Assembly (NCBI GenBank): GCA_964520585.1
Contig: CAZFOO010000006.1
Location: 8,956-72,955, forward strand
Source: PXAP01 sp964520585
Lineage (GTDB): Bacteria; Bacteroidota; Bacteroidia; Bacteroidales; PUMT01
DNA length: 64,000 nucleotides
Reading direction: 5' to 3'
A program made the position numbers and the translations under genes. Each line of letters starts with the position of its first letter. The stretch's first letter is position 1. The notes below the pieces were generated by a model that saw only the letters and a list, made by a program, of their open reading frames with translations, was not told the origin of the DNA and searched no databases. This document shows positions 44,485-52,660 of the stretch, piece by piece.

Positions 44485-45339
44485 ATGATGGATCCGGCTA
44501 TTAGTGAAATATACAAAGCTCAAATGACATCTGAAGAGTTCAATAAACTCAGCAGTTTCATATATAATGAAACCGGCATAAAAATGCCGCCGGTTAAGAT
44601 CACCATGCTTCAAAGCAGGCTGCAGAAGCGGTTACGGCACTTAAAAATCAGTACTTTCAAAGAATATATTGATTATGTTTTTGGAGAAAATGATGCTGAA
44701 ACAGAGATAATACAAATGATCGATGCAGTAAGCACAAATAAAACGGATTTTTTCAGGGAACCCCTGCATTTTGAGTTCCTTGCAGAAAACATCCTGCCGG
44801 AACTTATTCCGGTTGCCCGCAACAGGCCCCTGAAAATATGGAGCGCAGGCTGCTCCAGTGGCGAAGAAGCTTATACAATAGCAATTACCATAAGTGAATT
44901 TAATAGCGAAGGAGCGGGCGTGGATTTCAGTATACTGGGGACGGATATATCTACAGATATCTTGCAGAAGGCTGTGAATGCTGTTTACAGGGAGGACCGG
45001 ACTGCAAATATACCTATCAGTATTAAAAAGAGGTATTTCATGAAAAGTAGGGATCCGCAGAATAGAACTGTAAGGATAATTCCCGAAATAAGAAAAAAGG
45101 TTTCATGGAAGAGGCTGAACTTTATGGAGTCATATTATGATATAAAAGACCTTTACGATATTGTTTTTTGCAGGAATGTACTCATCTATTTTGATCGTGC
45201 AACCCAGGAGAGTGTAATTAATAAGCTCTGCGCAAATCTAAAACAGGGAGGATTCTTTTTTCTTGGCCATTCTGAATCGATAATGGGCATGGATGTGCCC
45301 TTAAGGGCTCTTAAACCAACAATCTATCAAAAAATTTAA
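44485..45339 (+). CDS. cheR: Chemoreceptor methyltransferase CheR
   Basis: The 284-residue protein has the CheR N-domain (residues 10-75), NKTDFFREPLHFEFL, the SAM-binding IWSAGCSSGEEAYTIA and DIVFCRNVLIYFDRATQ. It methylates receptor glutamates. The beta-subdomain region YFMKSRDPQNRTVRI has the same length as I recall for E. coli CheR, which binds the receptor C-terminal pentapeptide. It lies between receptor and kinase genes. Confidence 0.95.
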   Translation: MMDPAISEIYKAQMTSEEFNKLSSFIYNETGIKMPPVKITMLQSRLQKRLRHLKISTFKEYIDYVFGENDAETEIIQMIDAVSTNKTDFFREPLHFEFLAENILPELIPVARNRPLKIWSAGCSSGEEAYTIAITISEFNSEGAGVDFSILGTDISTDILQKAVNAVYREDRTANIPISIKKRYFMKSRDPQNRTVRIIPEIRKKVSWKRLNFMESYYDIKDLYDIVFCRNVLIYFDRATQESVINKLCANLKQGGFFFLGHSESIMGMDVPLRALKPTIYQKI

Positions 45340-45485
45340 CAAAAGAGAAGTTAAAATACCGGTTGATGTGGATATAAAACCCTTGAATACTAAAGTCTCA
45401 CAAGATAACATTCAAAAAACTGAATATCTATTGAACGTAAAATATAAAACACTGAATAATGCGCCGACAAAATTAATTTACAGGT

Positions 45486-47069
45486 ATGGAAGATAACTGC
45501 GGGGATAAATACAAGGTGCTGGTGGTAGATGACAGTCAGCTGAGCATAGATCTTATCCTTGAGCTGCTGGAAGATTCGGGATATGAGATTCATTCGGCTG
45601 TCAATGGCAGAATTGCATTGGATCGTCTAAATAATGAAGGATTCGACCTGGTTCTTCTTGATGTCATGATGCCCGTAATGAACGGTTATGAAGTTTGCAG
45701 AGTAATTAAAAACACACCTGGTATTTCAGATATTCCCGTAATATTTATTACTGCAAAAAACGACAATGAAAATATAATAAAAGGATTTGAGGCGGGGGCA
45801 GTGGATTATGTGACCAAACCATTTCACACGAAAGAGTTGATGATGAGAGTCAAGACTCATATTGAACTGGTACGGTCCAAAAGAGAGCTTGAAATAGCCC
45901 GTGATATGGCTGAGGAGAGTTCACGGACCAAAAGTGAATTTCTGGCCAACATGAGTCACGAAATACGGACTCCCATAAATGGCATTACGGGAATGATAGA
46001 TTTGCTGAAAACAACAAGCCTGACTCCAGCGCAGGAAGAATATGCGGATATTATGTTGTCATCTGCCAGAACGCTGCTTACGCTGATAAATGATTTACTG
46101 GATTTTTCCAAAATAGAAGCAGGAGAACTACAGTTTGAATCAATTTCTTTTAACCTTTCAAAAAATCTGCATAATATTATAAAAATACTGCAACCAAAAT
46201 CTGAAGAAAAACAACTCTATCTTAAATACCACATAGATGAAAAAATTCCTGAAGATCTTATTGGCGACCCGACCCGCTTAAACCAGGTAGTACTCAATCT
46301 TTCATCTAATGCAATAAAATTCACCAATGAAGGTGGAGTTAGTATCTCTGCCCGTCTAAAGAGCAGCAGCAGGGATTCGGTAACGATTTTGTTTGAAGTG
46401 GCAGATACCGGTATAGGAATATCCCTGCATAACATGAATAAACTTTTCAAAACTTTTTCCCAGGTTGATGCATCGACGACCAGGGAGCATGGAGGTACCG
46501 GACTGGGACTGGTTATTTCAAAAAAGCTTACCGAGATGATGGGTGGAGAGATCGGTGTAGAAAGTGAGGTAGGAAAAGGATCCAGGTTCTGGTTTACCTG
46601 TAAATTGAAAAGACCTGCAAGAACAGCAGAAGAACCTGACCGGTCATACACTTCTGGTTTTTCACAAAACGGCATTAAAAAATCCAAAATACTGGTTGCA
46701 GAAGATAATCCTGTTAATATTAAAGTTGTTCAGCATTTCCTTAACCAGATGGGTCAGGAGGTTGAGTTTGCCGAAAATGGTATAATTGCGGTAAATAAAT
46801 ATAAAACAGGGAAATATGATCTTATACTCATGGATATAAATATGCCTGAAATGGACGGATACGAAGCCACCAGAATAATTAGAGAGATAGAAACAAACAA
46901 CGGGAAAAAGAAAAAGATCAAAATAATTGCCATGACAGCCAATGCAATGACAGGGGACAGGGAAAAGTGTGTTGATGCAGGAATGGATGACTATCTACCC
47001 AAACCATTCCGTCCAAATGATATAAAAAGAATACTATCAGAAAATATAAATCAAAATATCAAGGTATAA
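45486..47069 (+). CDS. Hybrid histidine kinase: receiver-HisKA-HATPase-receiver
   Basis: The 527-residue cytosolic protein starts with a receiver (Asp in LVLLDVMMPVMNGYE), then HisKA with the phosphoacceptor His in FLANMSHEIRTPING, HATPase with LNLSSNAIKFTNEG, DTGIGIS and GGTGLGLVISKKL, and ends with a second receiver (Asp in LILMDINMPEMDGYE). Its stop shares a base with the start of the kinase-like gene at 47069, so the two are coupled. It probably integrates CheA-type signalling with another output. Confidence 0.93.
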   Translation: MEDNCGDKYKVLVVDDSQLSIDLILELLEDSGYEIHSAVNGRIALDRLNNEGFDLVLLDVMMPVMNGYEVCRVIKNTPGISDIPVIFITAKNDNENIIKGFEAGAVDYVTKPFHTKELMMRVKTHIELVRSKRELEIARDMAEESSRTKSEFLANMSHEIRTPINGITGMIDLLKTTSLTPAQEEYADIMLSSARTLLTLINDLLDFSKIEAGELQFESISFNLSKNLHNIIKILQPKSEEKQLYLKYHIDEKIPEDLIGDPTRLNQVVLNLSSNAIKFTNEGGVSISARLKSSSRDSVTILFEVADTGIGISLHNMNKLFKTFSQVDASTTREHGGTGLGLVISKKLTEMMGGEIGVESEVGKGSRFWFTCKLKRPARTAEEPDRSYTSGFSQNGIKKSKILVAEDNPVNIKVVQHFLNQMGQEVEFAENGIIAVNKYKTGKYDLILMDINMPEMDGYEATRIIREIETNNGKKKKIKIIAMTANAMTGDREKCVDAGMDDYLPKPFRPNDIKRILSENINQNIKV

Positions 47070-47965
47070 TGCAATCTTTAAGTGACAAGGAACTCATCGG
47101 AGAACTAACCGGCAGGTTAAAAGCCTACAGCCAAACGCTGGAAGAGCTAAAAGAACTGAATGATGAACTAAAGGTGGTAAACAAGAAACTGGAAGATTCT
47201 GAAGCACTGAAAAGCCATTTCATTTCGAATATTACAAATGAAATCGTAAATCCTTTTGCCTCAATAATCGGATTGTCAAAAAACATTCTTTATGCAAAGA
47301 AGGAGGATTGGAAAACAATAATTTCGATGGTATCACTTATCCATTCGGAGGCATTTAATCTCGATTTCCAGTTTAAAAATATTTTTGTAGCAGCAAAGCT
47401 GGAGGCCGGTGAAATCTCTCCGGAAATTCTCAGGGTGGATATTAATTCACTTATTGAGGGAGTATTGGATTCCTTTAAGCTTGAAGCAAAAAAGAAAAAA
47501 GTAAATTTTGCGCTGGACTTCAATTTTTCTCCGGGAGCGGAAAAGATATATTACTTCAAAACCGATCCGGAAAAGCTAAGGCTGATTATATCAAATCTGA
47601 TTAGTAATTCTATTAAATTCAGTACCGAAAACAAAAACATTGAAATCCAGGTTTCCATGGAAGAAGCAAATCTAATTATCAGGGTAAAGGACCAGGGAAC
47701 AGGGATTTCTGAAGAAAACCAAAAAATTATATTTGATCGTTTCAGGCGCCTGGATACGGGAATTAATTCCCTGAACAGGGGTCACGGACTGGGATTGTCC
47801 GTTAACAAGGCACTTCTTGATATGCTTAATGGTACAATAAGCATATCAAGTGAACCCGGAAGGGGTGCTGAATTTATTGTATCTATCCCCGAACACAGCA
47901 CAGAAATAGAGGGTTTCTCTTATGAAGGGACGGAAACTTTTTTTGAAGATGAGGAGATCTTTTAA
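47069..47965 (+). CDS. Histidine kinase-like protein lacking phosphoacceptor His
   Basis: The 298-residue protein has an N-terminal coiled coil (about 5-48), a HisKA-like dimerisation helix reading HFISNITNEIVNPFASI, and an intact-looking HATPase with LISNLISNSIKFS, DQGTGISEENQKIIFDRF and GHGLGLSVNKALLDML. The residue at the phosphoacceptor position is Asn57, not His (ITNEI against the canonical MSHEI). Autophosphorylation at the normal site is therefore not possible. It may regulate the hybrid kinase made just upstream by heterodimerising. It ends EDEEIF. Confidence 0.88.
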   Translation: MQSLSDKELIGELTGRLKAYSQTLEELKELNDELKVVNKKLEDSEALKSHFISNITNEIVNPFASIIGLSKNILYAKKEDWKTIISMVSLIHSEAFNLDFQFKNIFVAAKLEAGEISPEILRVDINSLIEGVLDSFKLEAKKKKVNFALDFNFSPGAEKIYYFKTDPEKLRLIISNLISNSIKFSTENKNIEIQVSMEEANLIIRVKDQGTGISEENQKIIFDRFRRLDTGINSLNRGHGLGLSVNKALLDMLNGTISISSEPGRGAEFIVSIPEHSTEIEGFSYEGTETFFEDEEIF

Positions 47966-47973
47966 ATTACGAC

Positions 47974-48462
47974 ATGGAGAATATTAATACACATTTCCTT
48001 TATCCCGCGGCAATTCATATTAGCAGGTCTCCCTGTCTTATAAATACAATTCTTGGATCCTGTGTTGCAGTTTGCCTCTATGACAGTATCCACAGGTACG
48101 GAGGAATGAACCATTTTATGCTGCCGTTATGGAACGGACAGGGACTGGCCTCACCAAAATACGGGAATATAGCAATTGACAGGTTACTGGAAAAAATGAT
48201 CTCAATGGGGTCGGTAAAATCAAATATAATAGCTAAGGTTTTCGGGGGAGGAGAAGTTATTGACACTAAAAGCACCCAGTTCAATATAGGAGAAAGAAAT
48301 ATAGGTATTGCCATCCAGCTGCTGGAAGAACTAAGGATTCCTGTACGCAGTTCCAGTCTGGGAGGTAAACTGGGCAGAAAAATATCTTTCAATACTGAAA
48401 CAGGAGGAGTTTCACAAAAGTACATTCAAAGGCAGGTATTTCAACAGGAGCTTAAAAGGTGA
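47974..48462 (+). CDS. cheD: Chemoreceptor glutamine deamidase CheD
   Basis: The 162-residue protein shows the CheD catalytic pair: Cys in ILGSCVAVCLYD and His in GGMNHFMLP, plus AKVFGGGEV and LGGKLGRKISFNTETG. CheD deamidates receptor glutamines and can bind CheC-type phosphatases. No cheC is in the window. Confidence 0.93.
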   Translation: MENINTHFLYPAAIHISRSPCLINTILGSCVAVCLYDSIHRYGGMNHFMLPLWNGQGLASPKYGNIAIDRLLEKMISMGSVKSNIIAKVFGGGEVIDTKSTQFNIGERNIGIAIQLLEELRIPVRSSSLGGKLGRKISFNTETGGVSQKYIQRQVFQQELKR

Positions 48463-48493
48463 TGTATGATCAAAAGAATGGCCGGTTGTTCAT

Positions 48494-48570
48494 TCGTATA
48501 TAGTATAGTTAGCAATCTGTTTAACAATGTGTTAATAATTCATGATTCAGATATTTTGCTTTTCAATCCA
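48494..48570 (+). repeat. Spacer block shared with copies B and C
   Basis: This block (ttcgtatatagtatag, then tgtttaacaatgtgttaata and attttgcttttcaatcca) matches 16351-16427 at most positions. There it joins hairpins B and C, and here it precedes hairpin D. Confidence 0.75.
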
Positions 48571-48640
48571 TGGATCATCCATGCTTTATTCATATCTTTT
48601 TGTGTGCCCTGGTACATGGATGATTCATCTTAACATAGAT
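48565..48640 (+). repeat. Dispersed hairpin repeat, copy D
   Basis: Arms 48571-48583 (tggatcatccatg) and 48615-48627 (catggatgattca) pair over 13 positions with one G-U. The loop contains tttattcatatctttttgtg as in copy A, but the stem sequence is different. It lies between cheD and cheB. Confidence 0.7.
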
Positions 48641-48657
48641 TTGTAAAATTCAAACAA

Positions 48658-49731
48658 ATGAACAACAAGATCAAGGTTCTTATTGTCGATGATTCAGCAG
48701 TAGTAAGACAGACCCTTTCGGAAATTATAAAATCCGATAAGGAACTCCGGGTAATAGGAACCGCTTCAGACCCTTATGCGGCTGCAAAGAAAATGCTTAC
48801 AGAAGCTCCTGATGTCATTACTCTTGATGTCGAAATGCCCAAAATGGACGGACTGACTTTTCTGAAAAAAATAATGTCCCTTCATCCGATACCGGTAGTG
48901 ATAATTTCGAGTCTAACGGCAGAAGGAACTGAAACCGGACTTAAAGCTCTTGAATATGGTGCAGTTGAGATAATAACAAAACCAAAAATGGACACCAAAA
49001 CATTCATAGAGGAGTCCAGGATAAGATTGTGTGATGCAATAAAAGCGGCAGCACTGGTAAGACTTAAAAGGAAGAATATAGCACCTCCGGTTATCAGTGT
49101 ACAGCCAAAATATTCAGCCGATGTTATTATTCCTAAGGCAACATCACACAGCATGATCAAAACCACAGAGAAGGTAATTGCTGTTGGAGCTTCAACCGGA
49201 GGAACAGAAGCACTTTCAGTTTTTCTTCAGGCATTTCCACCCGACTGTCCGGGAATAGTAATTGTGCAACATATGCCTGAACAGTTTACAAGATCATTTG
49301 CCAACAGGCTTAATGAAATATGCAAAATAACCGTTAAAGAGGCGGAGAACAATGACTCCGTGATAAGGGGAAGGGCGTTGATAGCTCCGGGCAACCGTCA
49401 TACACTTCTGAAAAGAAGCGGTGCAAGATACTATGTGGAAGTAAAAGACGGACCTCTGGTAAACCGTCACCGGCCCTCGGCAGATGTGCTTTTCAGATCT
49501 ACTGCAAGATATGCCGGAAAAAACTCCGTTGGCATAATAATGACAGGTATGGGGAATGACGGAGCAAGCGGCTTGCTTGAAATGAAAGAGTCGGGAGCAT
49601 TTACAATAGCCCAGGATGAAAAAAGCTGTGTGGTGTTCGGGATGCCTAATGAAGCAATCAAGTTAAATGCAGTATCCCGCATAATAACGCTTGACCAGAT
49701 CGCCGGCCAGGTTATTAAATTATCACAGTAA
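48658..49731 (+). CDS. cheB: Chemotaxis methylesterase CheB
   Basis: The 357-residue protein has a receiver (Asp57 in VITLDVEMPKMDGL) and a methylesterase domain with the Ser-His-Asp triad in VGASTGGTEAL, VQHMPEQFT and TGMGNDGASGL. It removes methyl groups from receptors when phosphorylated by CheA. Its start is separated from cheD by 195 bases that hold repeat copy D. Confidence 0.96.
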   Translation: MNNKIKVLIVDDSAVVRQTLSEIIKSDKELRVIGTASDPYAAAKKMLTEAPDVITLDVEMPKMDGLTFLKKIMSLHPIPVVIISSLTAEGTETGLKALEYGAVEIITKPKMDTKTFIEESRIRLCDAIKAAALVRLKRKNIAPPVISVQPKYSADVIIPKATSHSMIKTTEKVIAVGASTGGTEALSVFLQAFPPDCPGIVIVQHMPEQFTRSFANRLNEICKITVKEAENNDSVIRGRALIAPGNRHTLLKRSGARYYVEVKDGPLVNRHRPSADVLFRSTARYAGKNSVGIIMTGMGNDGASGLLEMKESGAFTIAQDEKSCVVFGMPNEAIKLNAVSRIITLDQIAGQVIKLSQ

Positions 49732-49789
49732 AACTATCAAATTATGTGAAAATTGATATGCGATAAACATTGGTAAAGAAAAAATAATT

Positions 49790-52069
49790 ATGCGTACTAA
49801 GAAACTTAAAAATAAATATCCTGCAATCTGGGCCTTTGCGGCCGGATTAATTATCTGGGCAGGATTTGTTCTGAATGAATTTGTTTACGGTCCATACGAC
49901 ATGAACATGGCTGAAGTATTAACCTGTAACCTTGATAATCCGTTTTTCTGGATGTTTTCTTCCTTCCCTCTGATATTTCCTGTTATTGCCTCCCAGATAG
50001 CAAAAACCGTTAGAGGAAAAATAAAAAAGCAAAAAAAGAAATTGAAAAACTCGGTAAAGAATTCGGGCCGGCTTCTTGGATTTGTAAAGGGCCTGATCTC
50101 GGGTCATGAAGATACTGATATTGAATATGGCGAACAATCAGACGAACTTACCAAATCACTTGTAGAACTTCGCGAGCATCTAAAAAAAACAAGAGAACAG
50201 GATGAAATAAGAAGGAAAGAAGATGAGCAGAGACGTTGGACAGCAGAGGGTCTTGCTAAATTTGGTGACATTTTGCGGGAAAATTATGACAATATAGAAG
50301 AACTTTCATTCCAGGTAATAAGTAACCTGGTGAAATATACCGGCAGCAACCAGGGAGCTGTTTATATCCTTTACAGCGAAAATGAAGAGGAAAAACATTT
50401 TGAAATGACAGCCTGTTATGCTTATGAAAGAAGAAAATACGCCAATAAAAAGATCGAATATGGCGAAGGGATGATAGGTGCATGTGCCCTGGAAATGGAA
50501 AAAATATTCATGACTGAAGTCCCTGATAACTACCTGAATATAACCTCCGGACTGGGAAAGGCAAATCCACGCTGCCTCCTGCTTATCCCTTTGAACATAA
50601 ATGAAACGAACCACGGAGTAGTTGAAATAGCATCTTTTTGCGAATTAGAACCATACAAAGTTGAGTTTATAGAAAAAGTTGCAGAAAGTGTTGCTTCAAC
50701 TATCTCCACAGTGAAAATCAATATACGTACATCCAGGCTTCTGAAAGAATCAAGGGAACAGGCAACTATATTGGCTGAACAGGAAGAAGAAATGCGGCAG
50801 AATATGGAGGAGCTTCAGGCAACCCAGGAAGAGGCTGCCAGATACAGCGAACAGTTTGTAAGTTTCACAAATTCTGTTAACCACACCCTGATCAGGGCAG
50901 AGTACGATACTAGCGGCAAGCTTTTGTATGCAAATGCAAAATTCCTTAATAAACTCGGTTACTCAGGCAATGAAGAAGTTGAAGGTCAGCATATATCGAT
51001 TTTTATTAATGAAAAAGACAGGGAATGGTTTGACCCGATATGGGACAACCTTTCAAAAGGGGGAAGACATTTTGAGGGATACATGAAACATGTTACCAAG
51101 GCAGGTCAGGATCTCTGGACAATGGCTACCTATACATGTATAAGAAATAACAGTGGTGAAACAGAAAAAATACTTTGTCTCGCAATAGACACGACCGAAC
51201 AGAAAAAACAAAGCCTCGATTATGAAGGCCAGCTTGCGGCACTTGACCTGTCCAATCTTAAAGCGGAGTATTCCATTGACGGTGAATTAATAAATGCCAA
51301 TGACAAGTATATGGATGTAATGCAATATTCTGAAGAAGAACTAAAAGGGCTTACCATTTATGATATTCTTGATAAGGATGAAAAAGATTCATTTCAAATG
51401 GCATGGGATAAACTCCTGAACGGTCATCCTTACGGGGGGCAGATTAAAGTAAATACCCAGAGGGGAGAAGGAAGATGGCTGAGAGGGACATTCTCTGCCG
51501 TACGGGACATGTACGGTGATATTGCCAAAATAATATTTATAGCTTCAGAGATCACCAAGGAAAAACAGATGGAAATGGAAACCATCAAGCAGACAGAACT
51601 TCTCAGGGAACAGGAAGAAAAGCTGCGCAATTCCAGAGTTGAACTGCGTGCCAAACTTAAGGAAGCAAAAGAGGAGATGAAACAACAATTCAGGGAGATC
51701 GAAAGAATTAAACTTCGCAATGAAAGAACACTGGAGGGAGCGCTGGATGCAATTATTACAATAAATCAGGCCGGACTAATACAGTTTTTCAATAAGGCTT
51801 CGGAGGAACTTTGGAATTTCAAAAAAGAAGACATTATTGGGAAATCTGTATCACTACTTTTTTCTGAACAACAGATTCAGGATCATGAATTCATCAAGGC
51901 CTATGTTTCCCCCGGAGCACAAAAGACTATCGGGCAGAGAAAAGAAGTGAGCATTACCGATAGTGAAGGAAATGAAAAACCGGTTCTTTTCCTGCTTTCA
52001 GAAGCAACTGTTGATAATGAGCACACATACACCGCATTTGTCCAGAATATTGAGGTAGAATTATTTTAA
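49790..52069 (+). CDS. Membrane GAF-PAS-PAS-PAS sensor protein without kinase domain
   Basis: The 759-residue protein has two N-terminal membrane helices (about 12-29 and 50-68), a coiled-coil linker, a GAF domain (about 155-310), a long coiled coil, and three PAS domains (about 360-475, 480-600 and 640-755). The second PAS ends IASEITKEKQ. There is no HisKA, GGDEF, EAL or receptor signalling domain. It ends EVELF, like other proteins of this cluster. It probably signals by protein contact. It converges on the gene at 52071 with one base between stops. Confidence 0.82.
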   Translation: MRTKKLKNKYPAIWAFAAGLIIWAGFVLNEFVYGPYDMNMAEVLTCNLDNPFFWMFSSFPLIFPVIASQIAKTVRGKIKKQKKKLKNSVKNSGRLLGFVKGLISGHEDTDIEYGEQSDELTKSLVELREHLKKTREQDEIRRKEDEQRRWTAEGLAKFGDILRENYDNIEELSFQVISNLVKYTGSNQGAVYILYSENEEEKHFEMTACYAYERRKYANKKIEYGEGMIGACALEMEKIFMTEVPDNYLNITSGLGKANPRCLLLIPLNINETNHGVVEIASFCELEPYKVEFIEKVAESVASTISTVKINIRTSRLLKESREQATILAEQEEEMRQNMEELQATQEEAARYSEQFVSFTNSVNHTLIRAEYDTSGKLLYANAKFLNKLGYSGNEEVEGQHISIFINEKDREWFDPIWDNLSKGGRHFEGYMKHVTKAGQDLWTMATYTCIRNNSGETEKILCLAIDTTEQKKQSLDYEGQLAALDLSNLKAEYSIDGELINANDKYMDVMQYSEEELKGLTIYDILDKDEKDSFQMAWDKLLNGHPYGGQIKVNTQRGEGRWLRGTFSAVRDMYGDIAKIIFIASEITKEKQMEMETIKQTELLREQEEKLRNSRVELRAKLKEAKEEMKQQFREIERIKLRNERTLEGALDAIITINQAGLIQFFNKASEELWNFKKEDIIGKSVSLLFSEQQIQDHEFIKAYVSPGAQKTIGQRKEVSITDSEGNEKPVLFLLSEATVDNEHTYTAFVQNIEVELF

Positions 52070-52070
52070 G

Positions 52071-52493
52071 TTATTTTGACCCTGATTTCTTAAGCATCAG
52101 AACAAAAAGCCAGCAGGAGATCCGGGAAGATATATTATCGATCAGCTTTTGTTCATCTGGCAGGAACTGTTTTTCAACATCAGGATTAATATGTTGTGTA
52201 TAAACAACTTGTATCTGGCCAACCTTGGTTTTATCAAGTATCAGATCAGATTGGATCATCCATTTGCAATTCTGGTAATCATCAGACTCATAAACTTTGT
52301 CTCCGTATGAAATGCGGACCTCACATACGGTTGAGTGCTGCATTCCTAAGGGTATAATCTCGATAAGCTTCTTAAACAGATTGTCTTCAGATTCATTTGA
52401 ATTTCTGATTGCTTCTTCAACCTCATACAGACAGTTAAGTTCTTTAGCTCTCTCAGACAATTTCAACAAAGCTTTATTAATTATGGGATCCAT
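52071..52493 (-). CDS. Small GAF-like sensory protein
   Basis: The 140-residue protein starts with LSERAKELNCLYEVEEAI, a helix found at the N-terminus of many Bacteroidota and Desulfobacterota sensor kinases, followed by a GAF-like sheet (EIIPLGMQHSTVCEVRISYGDKVYES, then GQIQVVYTQ). It is the sensory module alone, without an output. It lies opposite the chemosensory cluster and divergent from the phosphate transporter. Confidence 0.65.
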   Translation of the reverse strand: MDPIINKALLKLSERAKELNCLYEVEEAIRNSNESEDNLFKKLIEIIPLGMQHSTVCEVRISYGDKVYESDDYQNCKWMIQSDLILDKTKVGQIQVVYTQHINPDVEKQFLPDEQKLIDNISSRISCWLFVLMLKKSGSK

Positions 52494-52631
52494 ATTGTCT
52501 ATTTAATAAAATATATCGTTTTCAGAATGTAATTTAATGAAAATATCAAAACTTAACAATTATTTAACATTACGAAACTTATATTAACATAAAATTAAAG
52601 TTAATACTTCTACCGAAGGCTTTCAAAAATT

Positions 52632-52646
52632 TACTTTTGCATAGCT
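52632..52646 (+). promoter_or_regulatory. Candidate -7 element for the PiT gene
   Basis: tacttttg (52632-52639) matches TAnnTTTG fully, 22 bases before the transporter start. No clear TTTG lies at -33, so confidence is limited. Confidence 0.4.
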
Positions 52647-52660
52647 AAAATAAAAAGTAA

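Noticed and set aside
52071..52493. GAF-like ORF as the missing output domain of the neighbouring GAF-PAS gene
   Set aside because: It is on the opposite strand and carries a sensory fold, not an output domain.
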